A stretch of 10,114 nt of DNA from the NCBI GenBank assembly GCA_946479995.1, contig CAMLIU010000030.1, positions 1 to 10,114 of the forward strand, written 5' to 3'. A model generated the notes under the pieces. It saw nothing but the letters and a program-made list of their open reading frames with translations. It did not search any database and was not told the origin of the DNA. The DNA is from an uncultured Gemmatimonadota bacterium (GTDB taxonomy: Bacteria > Gemmatimonadota > Gemmatimonadetes > Gemmatimonadales > Gemmatimonadaceae). This document shows, piece after piece, positions 1 to 6,497 of the stretch. The position numbers and the translations under genes are program-made. How positions within the stretch are numbered: the first letter of the stretch is position 1; the number at the start of each line of letters is the position of its first letter.

Positions 1-70
1 ACGAGGTTCCGCCGCCGAAGCAGCGAAACCCCGTGGAAAGCTGTACGAGCTGGCTACCCTGAGCCGCGTA

Positions 71-103
71 CCCTGATCAGCTGGCGTTGGCGCTGATCCA
101 GGG
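71..103 (-). terminator. Hairpin spanning the stop codon of the L,D-transpeptidase gene (possible terminator or processing site)
   Basis: CCCTGATCAGC (71-81) pairs with GCTGATCCAGGG (92-103): an 11-base-pair stem with one bulged C at 98 and a 10-base loop. Read from the minus strand it covers the last codons and the TGA stop. No T-run follows, so it is not a canonical intrinsic terminator. It could still be a 3' protective or Rho-related structure. Part of the pairing may be coincidental in a coding, GC-rich sequence. Bases 1-70 beyond it show nothing recognisable. Confidence 0.35.
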
Positions 104-892
104 ATCGTGCTCCATCCACTGCTCGTTCGGGGCGAAGAGGAACACCATCGCGCCCTGGGCCAGCTTGGGCAGCAGCTCCTTCGCGCGCTCCGGCTCCATC
201 GCCGGGCACCCCTCGCTGCGGCCGGCGCGCGTGGGCGTCACGTACGGTGCCCCGTGCGCCACCACGCCTCGGCCGAGCGCCTTGTCGTTGAAGCCGGTGG
301 ACACGCCGTCGAGGCGAAGGCCGACCGAGCTGTAACGCTGGCCGCCCGACTTCCCGTGGAAGTCGTACAGCGCCTTCGTCACGTACAGGCCGAGCGAGGT
401 GGAGTTGCTCCCCGACGCATTGGAGAAGCGGGTCGGCACGCCGTACTGCGACGTGGACGAGCCGCGGCCGTGCGCGACGGTGAAGGGGCCATCCACGATC
501 TTGAGCGACTGCATGTCGAACACGTAGCCGCGCTTGGCCGTGCTCGGCAGGCCGTAGTCGACGAAGTAGAGGTAGGGCTTCTTCACCTCGTCGGGGTGCG
601 CCGCCTTGTACGCGAAGTAGCTGGTGAATGCGTCCTTCAGTGCATCCGGGTGGCTGAGCGGGCGCACGGCCGCCTTGAGCGCCTCCAGCGCCGACGCCGT
701 GGCCACCGTGATCGCCTCATCAGGCGACGACGAAACCGCGTTGCGCAGGTTCGCCGTGTTCGCGCCGACGATGCTCACCGCTGCGTCCGTCACCGGCTTC
801 GACTCGTCACGCCCGGACACGACGGTAGAGCCCGCGATGATGAGCGCGGACGCGCCGAGCAGAAGCTGCTGAAGAGTCGGGGACAGGGGCAT
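77..892 (-). CDS. Murein L,D-transpeptidase catalytic-domain family protein (YkuD_2-like), exported
   Basis: A 271-residue protein of the periplasmic murein L,D-transpeptidase family, which acts on peptidoglycan stem peptides through a catalytic cysteine. Residues 1-27 look like a signal peptide: a hydrophobic run LLLGASALIIAGSTVV, then a polar region. The fold core spans about residues 106-255. It contains HGAPYV with a candidate catalytic His213, and GRSEGCPAM with Ser226, Gly228 and nucleophile Cys229, matching the family's SxGCxx signature. The open frame continues upstream to 1108. I chose the ATG at 890-892 because it places the signal peptide at the N-terminus and has an AGGAG Shine-Dalgarno (902-906 on the plus strand) nine bases upstream. 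The gene is monocistronic here and divergent from the marR gene. The family is well supported. The actual activity (cross-linking, carboxypeptidase or unknown) cannot be read from the sequence. Confidence 0.88.
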   Translation of the reverse strand: MPLSPTLQQLLLGASALIIAGSTVVSGRDESKPVTDAAVSIVGANTANLRNAVSSSPDEAITVATASALEALKAAVRPLSHPDALKDAFTSYFAYKAAHPDEVKKPYLYFVDYGLPSTAKRGYVFDMQSLKIVDGPFTVAHGRGSSTSQYGVPTRFSNASGSNSTSLGLYVTKALYDFHGKSGGQRYSSVGLRLDGVSTGFNDKALGRGVVAHGAPYVTPTRAGRSEGCPAMEPERAKELLPKLAQGAMVFLFAPNEQWMEHDPWISANAS

Positions 893-1028
893 GCGGGGGA
901 TCTCCTGGAAGGAGCGCTCGAGGGCGCCGGGCGGGAGGAGAGATACTGAATGAATGACGAGCGAGCCGGACGGCGGGAGCGAAGCGGGGCGCTTGCCATC
1001 GACGGCGGTACGACTGATGTGCTGCCTA

Positions 1029-1057
1029 AGTGTAACGTATGTAAACGCCTGCGTAAA
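1029..1057 (-). promoter_or_regulatory. Candidate sigma-70-type promoter for the L,D-transpeptidase gene
   Basis: On the minus strand, TTTACG (plus 1052-1057) and TACACT (plus 1029-1034) are separated by exactly 17 bases, each matching the -35 and -10 consensus at four of six positions. Transcription would start near 1022, giving a leader of about 130 bases to the ATG at 892. The stretch is visibly less GC-rich than its surroundings and contains three related units, TGTAACG, TGTAAACG and CGTAAACC (1031-1059), that could also be a regulator binding site. Confidence 0.4.
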
Positions 1058-1117
1058 CCCTGCTGTGGCAGACACTTGCTGCTGAGCCTGGCGGCTGTCC
1101 CGCCACACTGGAGAGTC

Positions 1118-1147
1118 TTGCCCGCTGCGTGTTCACAGGTGTATAAT
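1118..1147 (+). promoter_or_regulatory. Promoter of the marR-type gene, predicted to give a leaderless transcript
   Basis: A perfect TATAAT -10 hexamer lies at 1142-1147, with TTGCCC (four of six matches to TTGACA) at 1118-1123 and an 18-base spacer. The expected transcription start, six to eight bases after the -10, falls at about 1153-1155, on or next to the A of the ATG at 1155. There is no room for a Shine-Dalgarno between -10 and ATG. A perfect TATAAT in sequence this GC-rich is unlikely by chance. Confidence 0.7.
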
Positions 1148-1154
1148 TCACATC

Positions 1155-1634
1155 ATGAATAGTATAACCTCGGGTGCCCCGGCGCCAGTGGATGCATCCG
1201 GAAGCGTCCCCCCCCGGCCTGCCGAGCAGGCGGCGCCGGAGCCCATGCTCGTCCTCCTCGACGCGGCCCGCCGCATCGAGTGCCGACTGGAGGAGGCCCT
1301 CGTCGAGGTCGGCCTCTCCATCGCGAAGTTCCAGGCGCTCGACGTGATCGTGAAGGCGGACACGCCGACTCGCCTGAGTTCGCTTGCCGGCTCGTTGGAC
1401 TGCGTGCGCAGCAACGTCACGCAGCTTGCCGATCGTCTGGAAGGTGACGGCCTCATCAAGCGGGTTGCGTCCCCAGATGATCGACGCGCCGTACACGCCG
1501 TGGTCACTCCGCTCGGACGTCGTCGGCATGCGGATGGGGCGGCAGCCGTGCATCGGGTCCAGGCCGAGCTGGCGGCGCAGGTGGCGCCAGCCGATCGCGA
1601 ATCGTTTCATCGTGTACTCTCCGCGCTGCGCTAG
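1155..1634 (+). CDS. MarR-family winged-helix transcriptional regulator
   Basis: A 159-residue DNA-binding regulator of the MarR type, which normally acts as a dimer and often represses its own and adjacent genes until it binds a small ligand. Residues 1-30 are a Pro/Ala-rich tail of low complexity. Residues 31-65 form the first dimerisation helices. Residues 72-101 hold the helix-turn-helix, with recognition helix CVRSNVTQLADRLEGDGLI at 83-101. The wing follows with the family hallmark SPDDRRAVHAVVTPLGR at 106-122. The C-terminal helix closes the dimer interface. The ATG at 1155 directly follows a strong -10 element, suggesting a leaderless message. The DUF3108 gene starts 25 bases downstream on the same strand and is probably co-transcribed. 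Which genes it controls and its ligand are unknown. Family assignment is firm. Confidence 0.9.
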   Translation: MNSITSGAPAPVDASGSVPPRPAEQAAPEPMLVLLDAARRIECRLEEALVEVGLSIAKFQALDVIVKADTPTRLSSLAGSLDCVRSNVTQLADRLEGDGLIKRVASPDDRRAVHAVVTPLGRRRHADGAAAVHRVQAELAAQVAPADRESFHRVLSALR

Positions 1635-1647
1635 CGCTTCAAGTATG

Positions 1648-1655
1648 AGGAAGGA
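1648..1655 (+). promoter_or_regulatory. Ribosome binding site that fixes the DUF3108 start
   Basis: AGGAAGGA lies four bases before the ATG at 1660. It overlaps the alternative in-frame ATG at 1645 and so argues against that earlier start. The position also puts the signal peptide directly at the N-terminus. Confidence 0.65.
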
Positions 1656-1659
1656 ATTC

Positions 1660-2481
1660 ATGCAGTCTTTCGTCAGGACCCTCCTTGGCGGTGTCGCAGC
1701 TGGCGTGCTCGCTACGCCCGGAGCGGCCGTCGCGGTGGCGCAGCCGTCGGCGGCGCCCGCGTCGGCGTTCCGCGTGGCTGCCGCGCCCTTCGCCGTTGGC
1801 GAGGAGCTGCGGTACAGCGCGAGCTTCGCCGGCGTCCGGGCCGGCTCGGCCACCATGAAGGTGGAAGGCATCGAGAACGTGCGCGGGCGCCCCGCCTACC
1901 ACCTCGTGTTCACCATCGACGGCGGCATCCCGTTCTACCGCGTGCGCGACCGATACGAGAGCTGGGTGGACGTGCAGACCCTCACCTCGCTGCGCCACGT
2001 GCAGAACATCCGTGAGGGCAGCTATCGCCGGTACACCACCTACGAGATCTTCCCCGACCGCGCACAGTTCCGGAAGGACAACGGCCCGCTCGAGCCGAGC
2101 GTGTCGCAGCCCCTGGATGACGGCTCGTTCATCTACGCCATCCGTGCGGCCATGCCACGCGTGGGTGAGACGCGACGCGACGACCGCTACTTCCGTCCGG
2201 ATCGCAACCCGGTGGTGCTCACCGGCGTGCGCAACGAGACGGTGCGAGTGGAGGCCGGCCGCTTCGCCACGACCGTGATCCACCCGTCCATCAAGGCGAA
2301 CGGGATCTTCTCGGACAACGGCGACGCGCAGCTCTGGCTGAGCGACGACGCCAATCGCTACCCGGTGCAGCTGAAGTCGAAGTTCTCGAAGTTCTCGCTC
2401 ACCCTCGAGCTGCAGTCGGTGAAGCCGGGCGACCGCGTGGCGCAGGAGGCGATGATCGCCGAGGTGCTAGCCGCGCGCTGA
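1660..2481 (+). CDS. Exported DUF3108 domain-containing protein
   Basis: A 273-residue protein of the DUF3108 family, whose biochemical role is not established. Residues 1-28 form a signal peptide: a short positive start, the hydrophobic run TLLGGVAAGVLATPGAAVAV, then an Ala-rich cleavage region. The mature part opens with FAVGEELRYSASFAGVRAG (44-62), the typical DUF3108 beginning (a beta-rich domain starting GE-L-Y---- -G---G), and continues with alternating beta-strand-like segments to about residue 256. The family pattern of a central Asp/Arg-rich part (RVRDRYESWVD, 94-104) and a late LWLSDDANRYPVQLKSK block (226-242) is present. The protein is therefore expected in the periplasm or at the outer membrane. 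The gene follows marR by 25 bases, which suggests an operon. I can assign the family and export, not a reaction. Confidence 0.85.
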   Translation: MQSFVRTLLGGVAAGVLATPGAAVAVAQPSAAPASAFRVAAAPFAVGEELRYSASFAGVRAGSATMKVEGIENVRGRPAYHLVFTIDGGIPFYRVRDRYESWVDVQTLTSLRHVQNIREGSYRRYTTYEIFPDRAQFRKDNGPLEPSVSQPLDDGSFIYAIRAAMPRVGETRRDDRYFRPDRNPVVLTGVRNETVRVEAGRFATTVIHPSIKANGIFSDNGDAQLWLSDDANRYPVQLKSKFSKFSLTLELQSVKPGDRVAQEAMIAEVLAAR

Positions 2482-2504
2482 GCGCGACCGCCGCCGTCAG
2501 CGCG
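2474..2504 (+). terminator. Hairpin overlapping the stop codon of the DUF3108 gene (possible terminator)
   Basis: CGCGCTGA (2474-2481, including the stop codon) is perfectly complementary to TCAGCGCG (2497-2504), an 8-base-pair stem with a 15-base loop. No T-run follows. Placement at the end of the marR-DUF3108 unit fits a transcript-end structure, but evidence is only the inverted repeat. Confidence 0.35.
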
Positions 2505-2870
2505 GGACCGTTCGAGCAGTCGCGTCCACGCGGCAGATATGGAGCGATCACCGCCCTCGATCAGCGTGAGCATCGGTGCGATCGGAGTCGCGCTTCACCG
2601 CGCCGTCACGACGCGGTGGCTCCAGCTCACCATCATGAGAGGTGTCGTGTCCGCAATCGATGGCGCGAGCGGCCATGCGTGTGGCGCGCGAATCGGCAGG
2701 CGCGGCGCGGCGGAGATCTGGCGTGCGATTGGCGGTGGGGTCGTTGCGCATGTGACGTCTACACTCGGAGTGGCCTGCTTCCATGAGCAAAAGGACGGCC
2801 ACTTCTCCATGCACAATCGCAACGCGGCACGTACGATGGCGTACATATCCGCGGCGTGTGCGCTGCCGTG
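2482..2870. other. 389-base intergenic region with no supportable gene
   Basis: This stretch lies between the convergent ends of the DUF3108 gene and the first cyanophycinase gene. Open frames of 135 codons (plus, from 2539) and 88 codons (minus, from 2814) exist. Their translations are rich in Arg, His, Ala and Ser, show no recognisable motif and lack a Shine-Dalgarno, as expected of random frames in GC-rich DNA. I see no tRNA, clear promoter, T-rich terminator or repeat array. For two convergent genes in such a compact region the gap is unusually long, so a small RNA or decayed gene cannot be excluded. Confidence 0.5.
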
Positions 2871-3701
2871 CTATGCGTCGTCCTCCATGGCCTCCGCCGG
2901 ATGGCTGGTCGGCACGCGCTGCGCGAGGTCGTACACGTCTCCCTGACTGAGCACGTCCAGGCAGGTGCCGAACACGGAGAGGGCGCGTTCCTGCGCCGCC
3001 TCGGTGAGGTTCGAGAAGGTCATCCGGGTCGCGTTCAGCACGTACACCGCGCCTGCTCCAATCACGCGGAAGCGCCGTCCACCGGTCAGGACGATGGCCG
3101 TGTCCTCGTCGATGCCGATGCCTAGGAGACGCGGGTTCTGCGCGACCGCTCCCAGCAGCCGGCCCACGCGTCCCCGCTCGGCGAAGTGCTGGTCGATCAG
3201 CATGTCCGACACGAGTGCGAGGCCCGGGGCCATGCGCACCATGTCCCCGATGCGCGGCGAGCCCTCGGCCCCTCCGCCGACCAGCATCGTGTCCGTCATG
3301 ACCGAAGCGCCCGCCGAGGTGCCGCAGATGAGACCGCCCCCGTGGTAGATCTCGCGCAGCCGGTCACAGATGGGCGACGCACCGAGCATCGACGTGATCT
3401 TGAGCTGGTCCCCGCCGGTGAAGAACACGCCGGCGGCGTCGTCGAGGATCCGGCGCTTGCGGTCGGAGCAGGCGTCCTCGTGGGAGAGCACGTCGAGGCG
3501 GAAGAGGTGCTTCACGCCCAGTCGCCGGAAGACGCGCTCGTAGTCCTGCCACATCGCCTCCGGCATCGCCGAGGCAACGGTGGCGACGACCAGCTTGCCG
3601 TCACCCAATCGACGCGCGACCTCCTGGAGGATCAGCGGCTCGTCTCCCTTGTCCTCATGACCGCCGTTGATGATGATCTTGCAGGTTCGACCGCGTGTCA
3701 T
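2871..3701 (-). CDS. cphB: Cyanophycinase (CphB-type serine peptidase, family S51)
   Basis: A 276-residue cyanophycinase, the exopeptidase that cuts the aspartate backbone of cyanophycin and releases beta-Asp-Arg dipeptides. The Ser-His-Glu triad is readable: Ser129 in the nucleophile elbow GTSAGA (127-132), His172 in DQHF and Glu199 in GIGIDEDTA (194-202). Residues recalled as substrate-binding in the Synechocystis enzyme (Gln101, Asp172, Gln173, Arg178, Arg180, Arg183) all recur two positions earlier, as Gln99, Asp170, Gln171, Arg176, Arg178 and Arg181. Length matches the intracellular CphB form, and no signal peptide is present, so it is cytoplasmic. The start at 3701 is preceded by AGGGAG with a 5-base spacer. 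The frame stays open far upstream, antisense to cphA, but that extension is spurious. The gene is divergent from cphA across 126 bases, consistent with opposing degradation and synthesis from one control region. Confidence 0.93.
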   Translation of the reverse strand: MTRGRTCKIIINGGHEDKGDEPLILQEVARRLGDGKLVVATVASAMPEAMWQDYERVFRRLGVKHLFRLDVLSHEDACSDRKRRILDDAAGVFFTGGDQLKITSMLGASPICDRLREIYHGGGLICGTSAGASVMTDTMLVGGGAEGSPRIGDMVRMAPGLALVSDMLIDQHFAERGRVGRLLGAVAQNPRLLGIGIDEDTAIVLTGGRRFRVIGAGAVYVLNATRMTFSNLTEAAQERALSVFGTCLDVLSQGDVYDLAQRVPTSHPAEAMEDDA

Positions 3702-3827
3702 GCGTGCTCCCTGTCGAGTGTCGGATCCCGCACGGGCAAGGGGTGTTCCTCGGACGACCGGGCGGGAATGCCTCTTGCCTGAGACCGGCTCACACGTGCG
3801 TACGATCTCACCCAACGTTGCCGCTGC
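3702..3827. promoter_or_regulatory. Divergent cphB/cphA intergenic control region
   Basis: These 126 bases must hold the promoters of both divergent genes. For cphA the best -10-like hexamer is TACGAT (3801-3806), but the nearest TTGCCT (3775-3780) sits 20 bases away, too far for an ordinary -35. A CACGTG palindrome sits at 3793-3798. No convincing minus-strand promoter was found apart from the AGGGAG Shine-Dalgarno of cphB. Function is inferred from position only. Confidence 0.4.
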
Positions 3828-6497
3828 ATGACAACCGCAGTATCGCCCGACCCGTCGATGAGCGCCTCGCTCGCCGACGCCTTTCGTGTCTCGCGCGTGC
3901 GCGCGCTCCGTGGTCCGAACTACTGGCGCCTCGCCCCGGTCATCGCGAGTGACGTCCGACCAGGCCCGCTCGAGCGGATGCTCACCTCGGGCATCGACGG
4001 ATTCGCCGACCGCCTCGTCGCCGCGCTTCCCACCCTGCACGAGCATCCCTGCAGCCGGGACAAGCCGGGCGGATTCGTCGAGCGCCTGCGGGAAGGAACC
4101 TCCCTTCCGCACGTGCTGGAGCACGTCGCCCTCGAGCTGCAGACGCTCGCCGGGAGCGACGTCTCCTTTGGTCGCGTCGTGCCCTCGGGCGACGAGGGGG
4201 TCTGGTGGGTGATCGTCGAGTACGGCGAGGAGGACGTCGGCGTGGAGAGCATCCGCGAAGGCGCGCGCATCATCCGCGACTGCATCCGCGGCAACCCGGT
4301 AGACACCGATCGGCTCATCGCCGACTTCCAGCGCCTGTACGAAAGCGTACGCCTCGGCCCTTCCACGGGGGCGATCGTGGAGGAGGCGCGACGCCGCGGC
4401 ATTCCCGTGCGCCGGCTCAACTCGCGCTCGCTCGTGCAGCTCGGGCTCGGGCGCAACCTGCGTCGCATCCAGGCCACCGTCACCGACCGCACGAGCTCGA
4501 TCGCGGTGGACATTGCCCAGAACAAGGACGAGACGAAGCGCGTGCTCGGCAACATCGGCCTTCCCGTTCCACGCGGTGACGTGGTGCGCACGGTGGAGAG
4601 CGCGATCGACGTCGCCGAGGAAGTGGGCTATCCGGTCATCCTCAAGCCGCTCGACGCGAGCCACGGCCGCGGCATCTCGCCGCGCATCGACGACGAGGCG
4701 GCGCTGCGAGCCGGATGGGCGGAGGCGAGCCACTACGGCAAGCGCGTCGTCGTCGAGGGCTTCGCGCCCGGCCGCGACCATCGCGTGCTGGTGGTGAACG
4801 GAAAGGTGGTAGCGTGCGCCGAACGCGTTCCCGCCCGCGTGATCGGGGACGGGCGGCGGACCATCCGCGCGCTGATCGAGGAGGCGAATCGCGATCCGAG
4901 GCGTGGAGTGGGACACGCGAAGATCCTCACCCACCTGCCGATGGACGCGCACACGGCGTCCTACCTCGCGGCAAGCGGCCGTACCCTCGACACCGTCCCA
5001 CCGGCGGGTGAGGAAGTGTTCCTCCGCCAGACGGCGAACCTCTCCACCGGGGGCACGTCCATCGATCGCACCGAGGAGATGCACCCGGACAACGTGACGG
5101 CGTGCGAGATGGCCGCCGCGGCGGTCGGACTCGACATCGCCGGCATCGACGTGATGACGGAGGACATCGCCGTCCCCTTCCGCGAGAACGGAGCGGTGAT
5201 CATCGAGGTGAACGCCGGCCCGGGCATCCGCATGCACACGCATCCCACGGAAGGGCAGCCGCGTCCGGCAGGTGCGGCGATCGTGGACATGCTCTATCCG
5301 CCCGGCGCCGAGCCGACCATTCCCGTGATCGCGGTGACGGGCACCAACGGCAAGACGACGACGACGCGCCTGATCGCCCACCTCTTCCGCAACACGGGGA
5401 TGACCGTGGGCTTCACCACCACCGACGGCGTCTACCTGCAGAACCGCCTCGTCATGGAAGGCGACATGACCGGGCCCTTCGCGGCAAACATCATCCTCAC
5501 CAACCCCACGGTGGACGTCGCCGTGCTCGAGACGGCGCGCGGCGGCATCCTGCGCGCCGGCCTCGGCTTCGAGGAGTGCGACGTGGGCGTGGTGCTCAAC
5601 GTGTCGGCGGACCACCTTGGCCTGCGCGGCATCCATACCATCGAGCAGCTCGCCGAGGTGAAGAGCGTGATCCCGGCGACGGTGAAGCGCGAGGGTCACG
5701 CGGTGCTGAACGCGGATGATCCGCTCGTCTACGAGATGCGCCTGCGCACGGGGGGCGACCTCGTGCTGTTCTCCACGCGGGAGTACGGCGAGAACGAGAT
5801 CGTGATGGCGCACGTATCCCGTGGCGGGATCGCCGCCGTGATCGAGCAGGGGACCTTCGTCATCCGGCGGGGGCGGCTCCGGATCCCGATCGCCGCCGAG
5901 CACGAGGTGCCGCTGTCGCTCGGTGGCGCGGCGACCTTCCAGCGGGAGAACGTGCTCGCGGCCGTAGCCGCGGCGTACGTGCAGGGGATGCGCTACGACG
6001 ACATCCGCGCCGGCCTCCTCTCCTTCCACCCCTCGCCCACCACGACGCCGGGACGGATGAACATCATCCGGGTCGGGGGCGCGCGCGTGCTCGTGGACTA
6101 CGCGCACAACGCTGCGGCGATCCGTGGCCTCACCGACTTCGTCTTCCGGCTGCCGGCGGCCAGGCGCTACTGCGTGCTGACCGTGCCCGGTGACCGGCGA
6201 GACGGCGACATCCGGGAGGCCGGGCGGCTGTGCGCGCGCTTCGATCGCGTGATCATCAAGGAGGACACCGATCGCCGCGGTCGCGCGCCGGGCGAGATCG
6301 CGGCGCTGCTCGGCGAGGGGCTCATGCAGGGAGGTCTCGCGGAATCGAAGATCGAGGTGAAGTATGCCGAGCACGAGGCCATCAATCACGGGCTCGCGCT
6401 GCTGGCGGAGAACGACCTCCTCGTGATCCACGCGGACAAGGTGCCGGAGACGCTGGCCGCCGTGCGGCGCTTCTCCTCGAAGCGGGGCGATGCATGA
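3828..6497 (+). CDS. cphA: Cyanophycin synthetase (full length, CphA1 type)
   Basis: An 889-residue enzyme that polymerises aspartate and arginine into cyanophycin using two ATP-dependent steps; the length is typical. The N domain occupies about residues 25-175 (EHVALELQT at 98-106). The ATP-grasp domain occupies about 215-490, with the Gly-rich loop KPLDASHGRGI (273-283) and metal/nucleotide-binding EVNAGPGIRMH (460-470); it adds Asp to the chain. The Mur-ligase module follows: P-loop GTNGKTT (505-511), ETARGGILRAGLGF (568-581), NVSADHLGLRGI (591-602), NADDPLVYEM (628-637) and C-terminal lobe motifs DYAHNAA (757-763) and VPGDRRDGD (786-794); it adds Arg to the Asp side chain. All key motifs look intact, so it is predicted active. 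The ATG at 3828 lacks a clear Shine-Dalgarno; an ATG at 3858 is the alternative. Its stop overlaps the next start (ATGA). Confidence 0.95.
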   Translation: MTTAVSPDPSMSASLADAFRVSRVRALRGPNYWRLAPVIASDVRPGPLERMLTSGIDGFADRLVAALPTLHEHPCSRDKPGGFVERLREGTSLPHVLEHVALELQTLAGSDVSFGRVVPSGDEGVWWVIVEYGEEDVGVESIREGARIIRDCIRGNPVDTDRLIADFQRLYESVRLGPSTGAIVEEARRRGIPVRRLNSRSLVQLGLGRNLRRIQATVTDRTSSIAVDIAQNKDETKRVLGNIGLPVPRGDVVRTVESAIDVAEEVGYPVILKPLDASHGRGISPRIDDEAALRAGWAEASHYGKRVVVEGFAPGRDHRVLVVNGKVVACAERVPARVIGDGRRTIRALIEEANRDPRRGVGHAKILTHLPMDAHTASYLAASGRTLDTVPPAGEEVFLRQTANLSTGGTSIDRTEEMHPDNVTACEMAAAAVGLDIAGIDVMTEDIAVPFRENGAVIIEVNAGPGIRMHTHPTEGQPRPAGAAIVDMLYPPGAEPTIPVIAVTGTNGKTTTTRLIAHLFRNTGMTVGFTTTDGVYLQNRLVMEGDMTGPFAANIILTNPTVDVAVLETARGGILRAGLGFEECDVGVVLNVSADHLGLRGIHTIEQLAEVKSVIPATVKREGHAVLNADDPLVYEMRLRTGGDLVLFSTREYGENEIVMAHVSRGGIAAVIEQGTFVIRRGRLRIPIAAEHEVPLSLGGAATFQRENVLAAVAAAYVQGMRYDDIRAGLLSFHPSPTTTPGRMNIIRVGGARVLVDYAHNAAAIRGLTDFVFRLPAARRYCVLTVPGDRRDGDIREAGRLCARFDRVIIKEDTDRRGRAPGEIAALLGEGLMQGGLAESKIEVKYAEHEAINHGLALLAENDLLVIHADKVPETLAAVRRFSSKRGDA

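Noticed and set aside
893..1108. Upstream extension of the L,D-transpeptidase frame to 1108.
   Set aside because: It would bury the signal peptide about 72 residues inside the protein and lacks a ribosome binding site. It also overlaps the candidate promoter.
1628..1637. Perfect palindrome GCGCTAGCGC across the marR stop codon, considered as an operator or terminator.
   Set aside because: It is short, made of GC-rich codons plus the stop, and has no T-run. Such palindromes are common by chance here.
1384..1659. Upstream extension of the DUF3108 frame into the marR gene.
   Set aside because: It overlaps marR in another frame. The Shine-Dalgarno at 1648-1655 and the signal peptide fix the start at 1660.
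2539..2946. 135-codon plus-strand open frame downstream of the DUF3108 gene.
   Set aside because: It has no Shine-Dalgarno and no recognisable motif, its composition is random-looking, and it runs into the 3' end of the cyanophycinase gene on the other strand.
3702..6431. A very long minus-strand open frame, continuous with the cyanophycinase gene and antisense to nearly all of cphA.
   Set aside because: Its translation is Arg/His/Asp-rich with no family motif. It is the expected antisense shadow of a GC-rich codon pattern. The real cyanophycinase start at 3701 has a Shine-Dalgarno and the correct family N-terminus.
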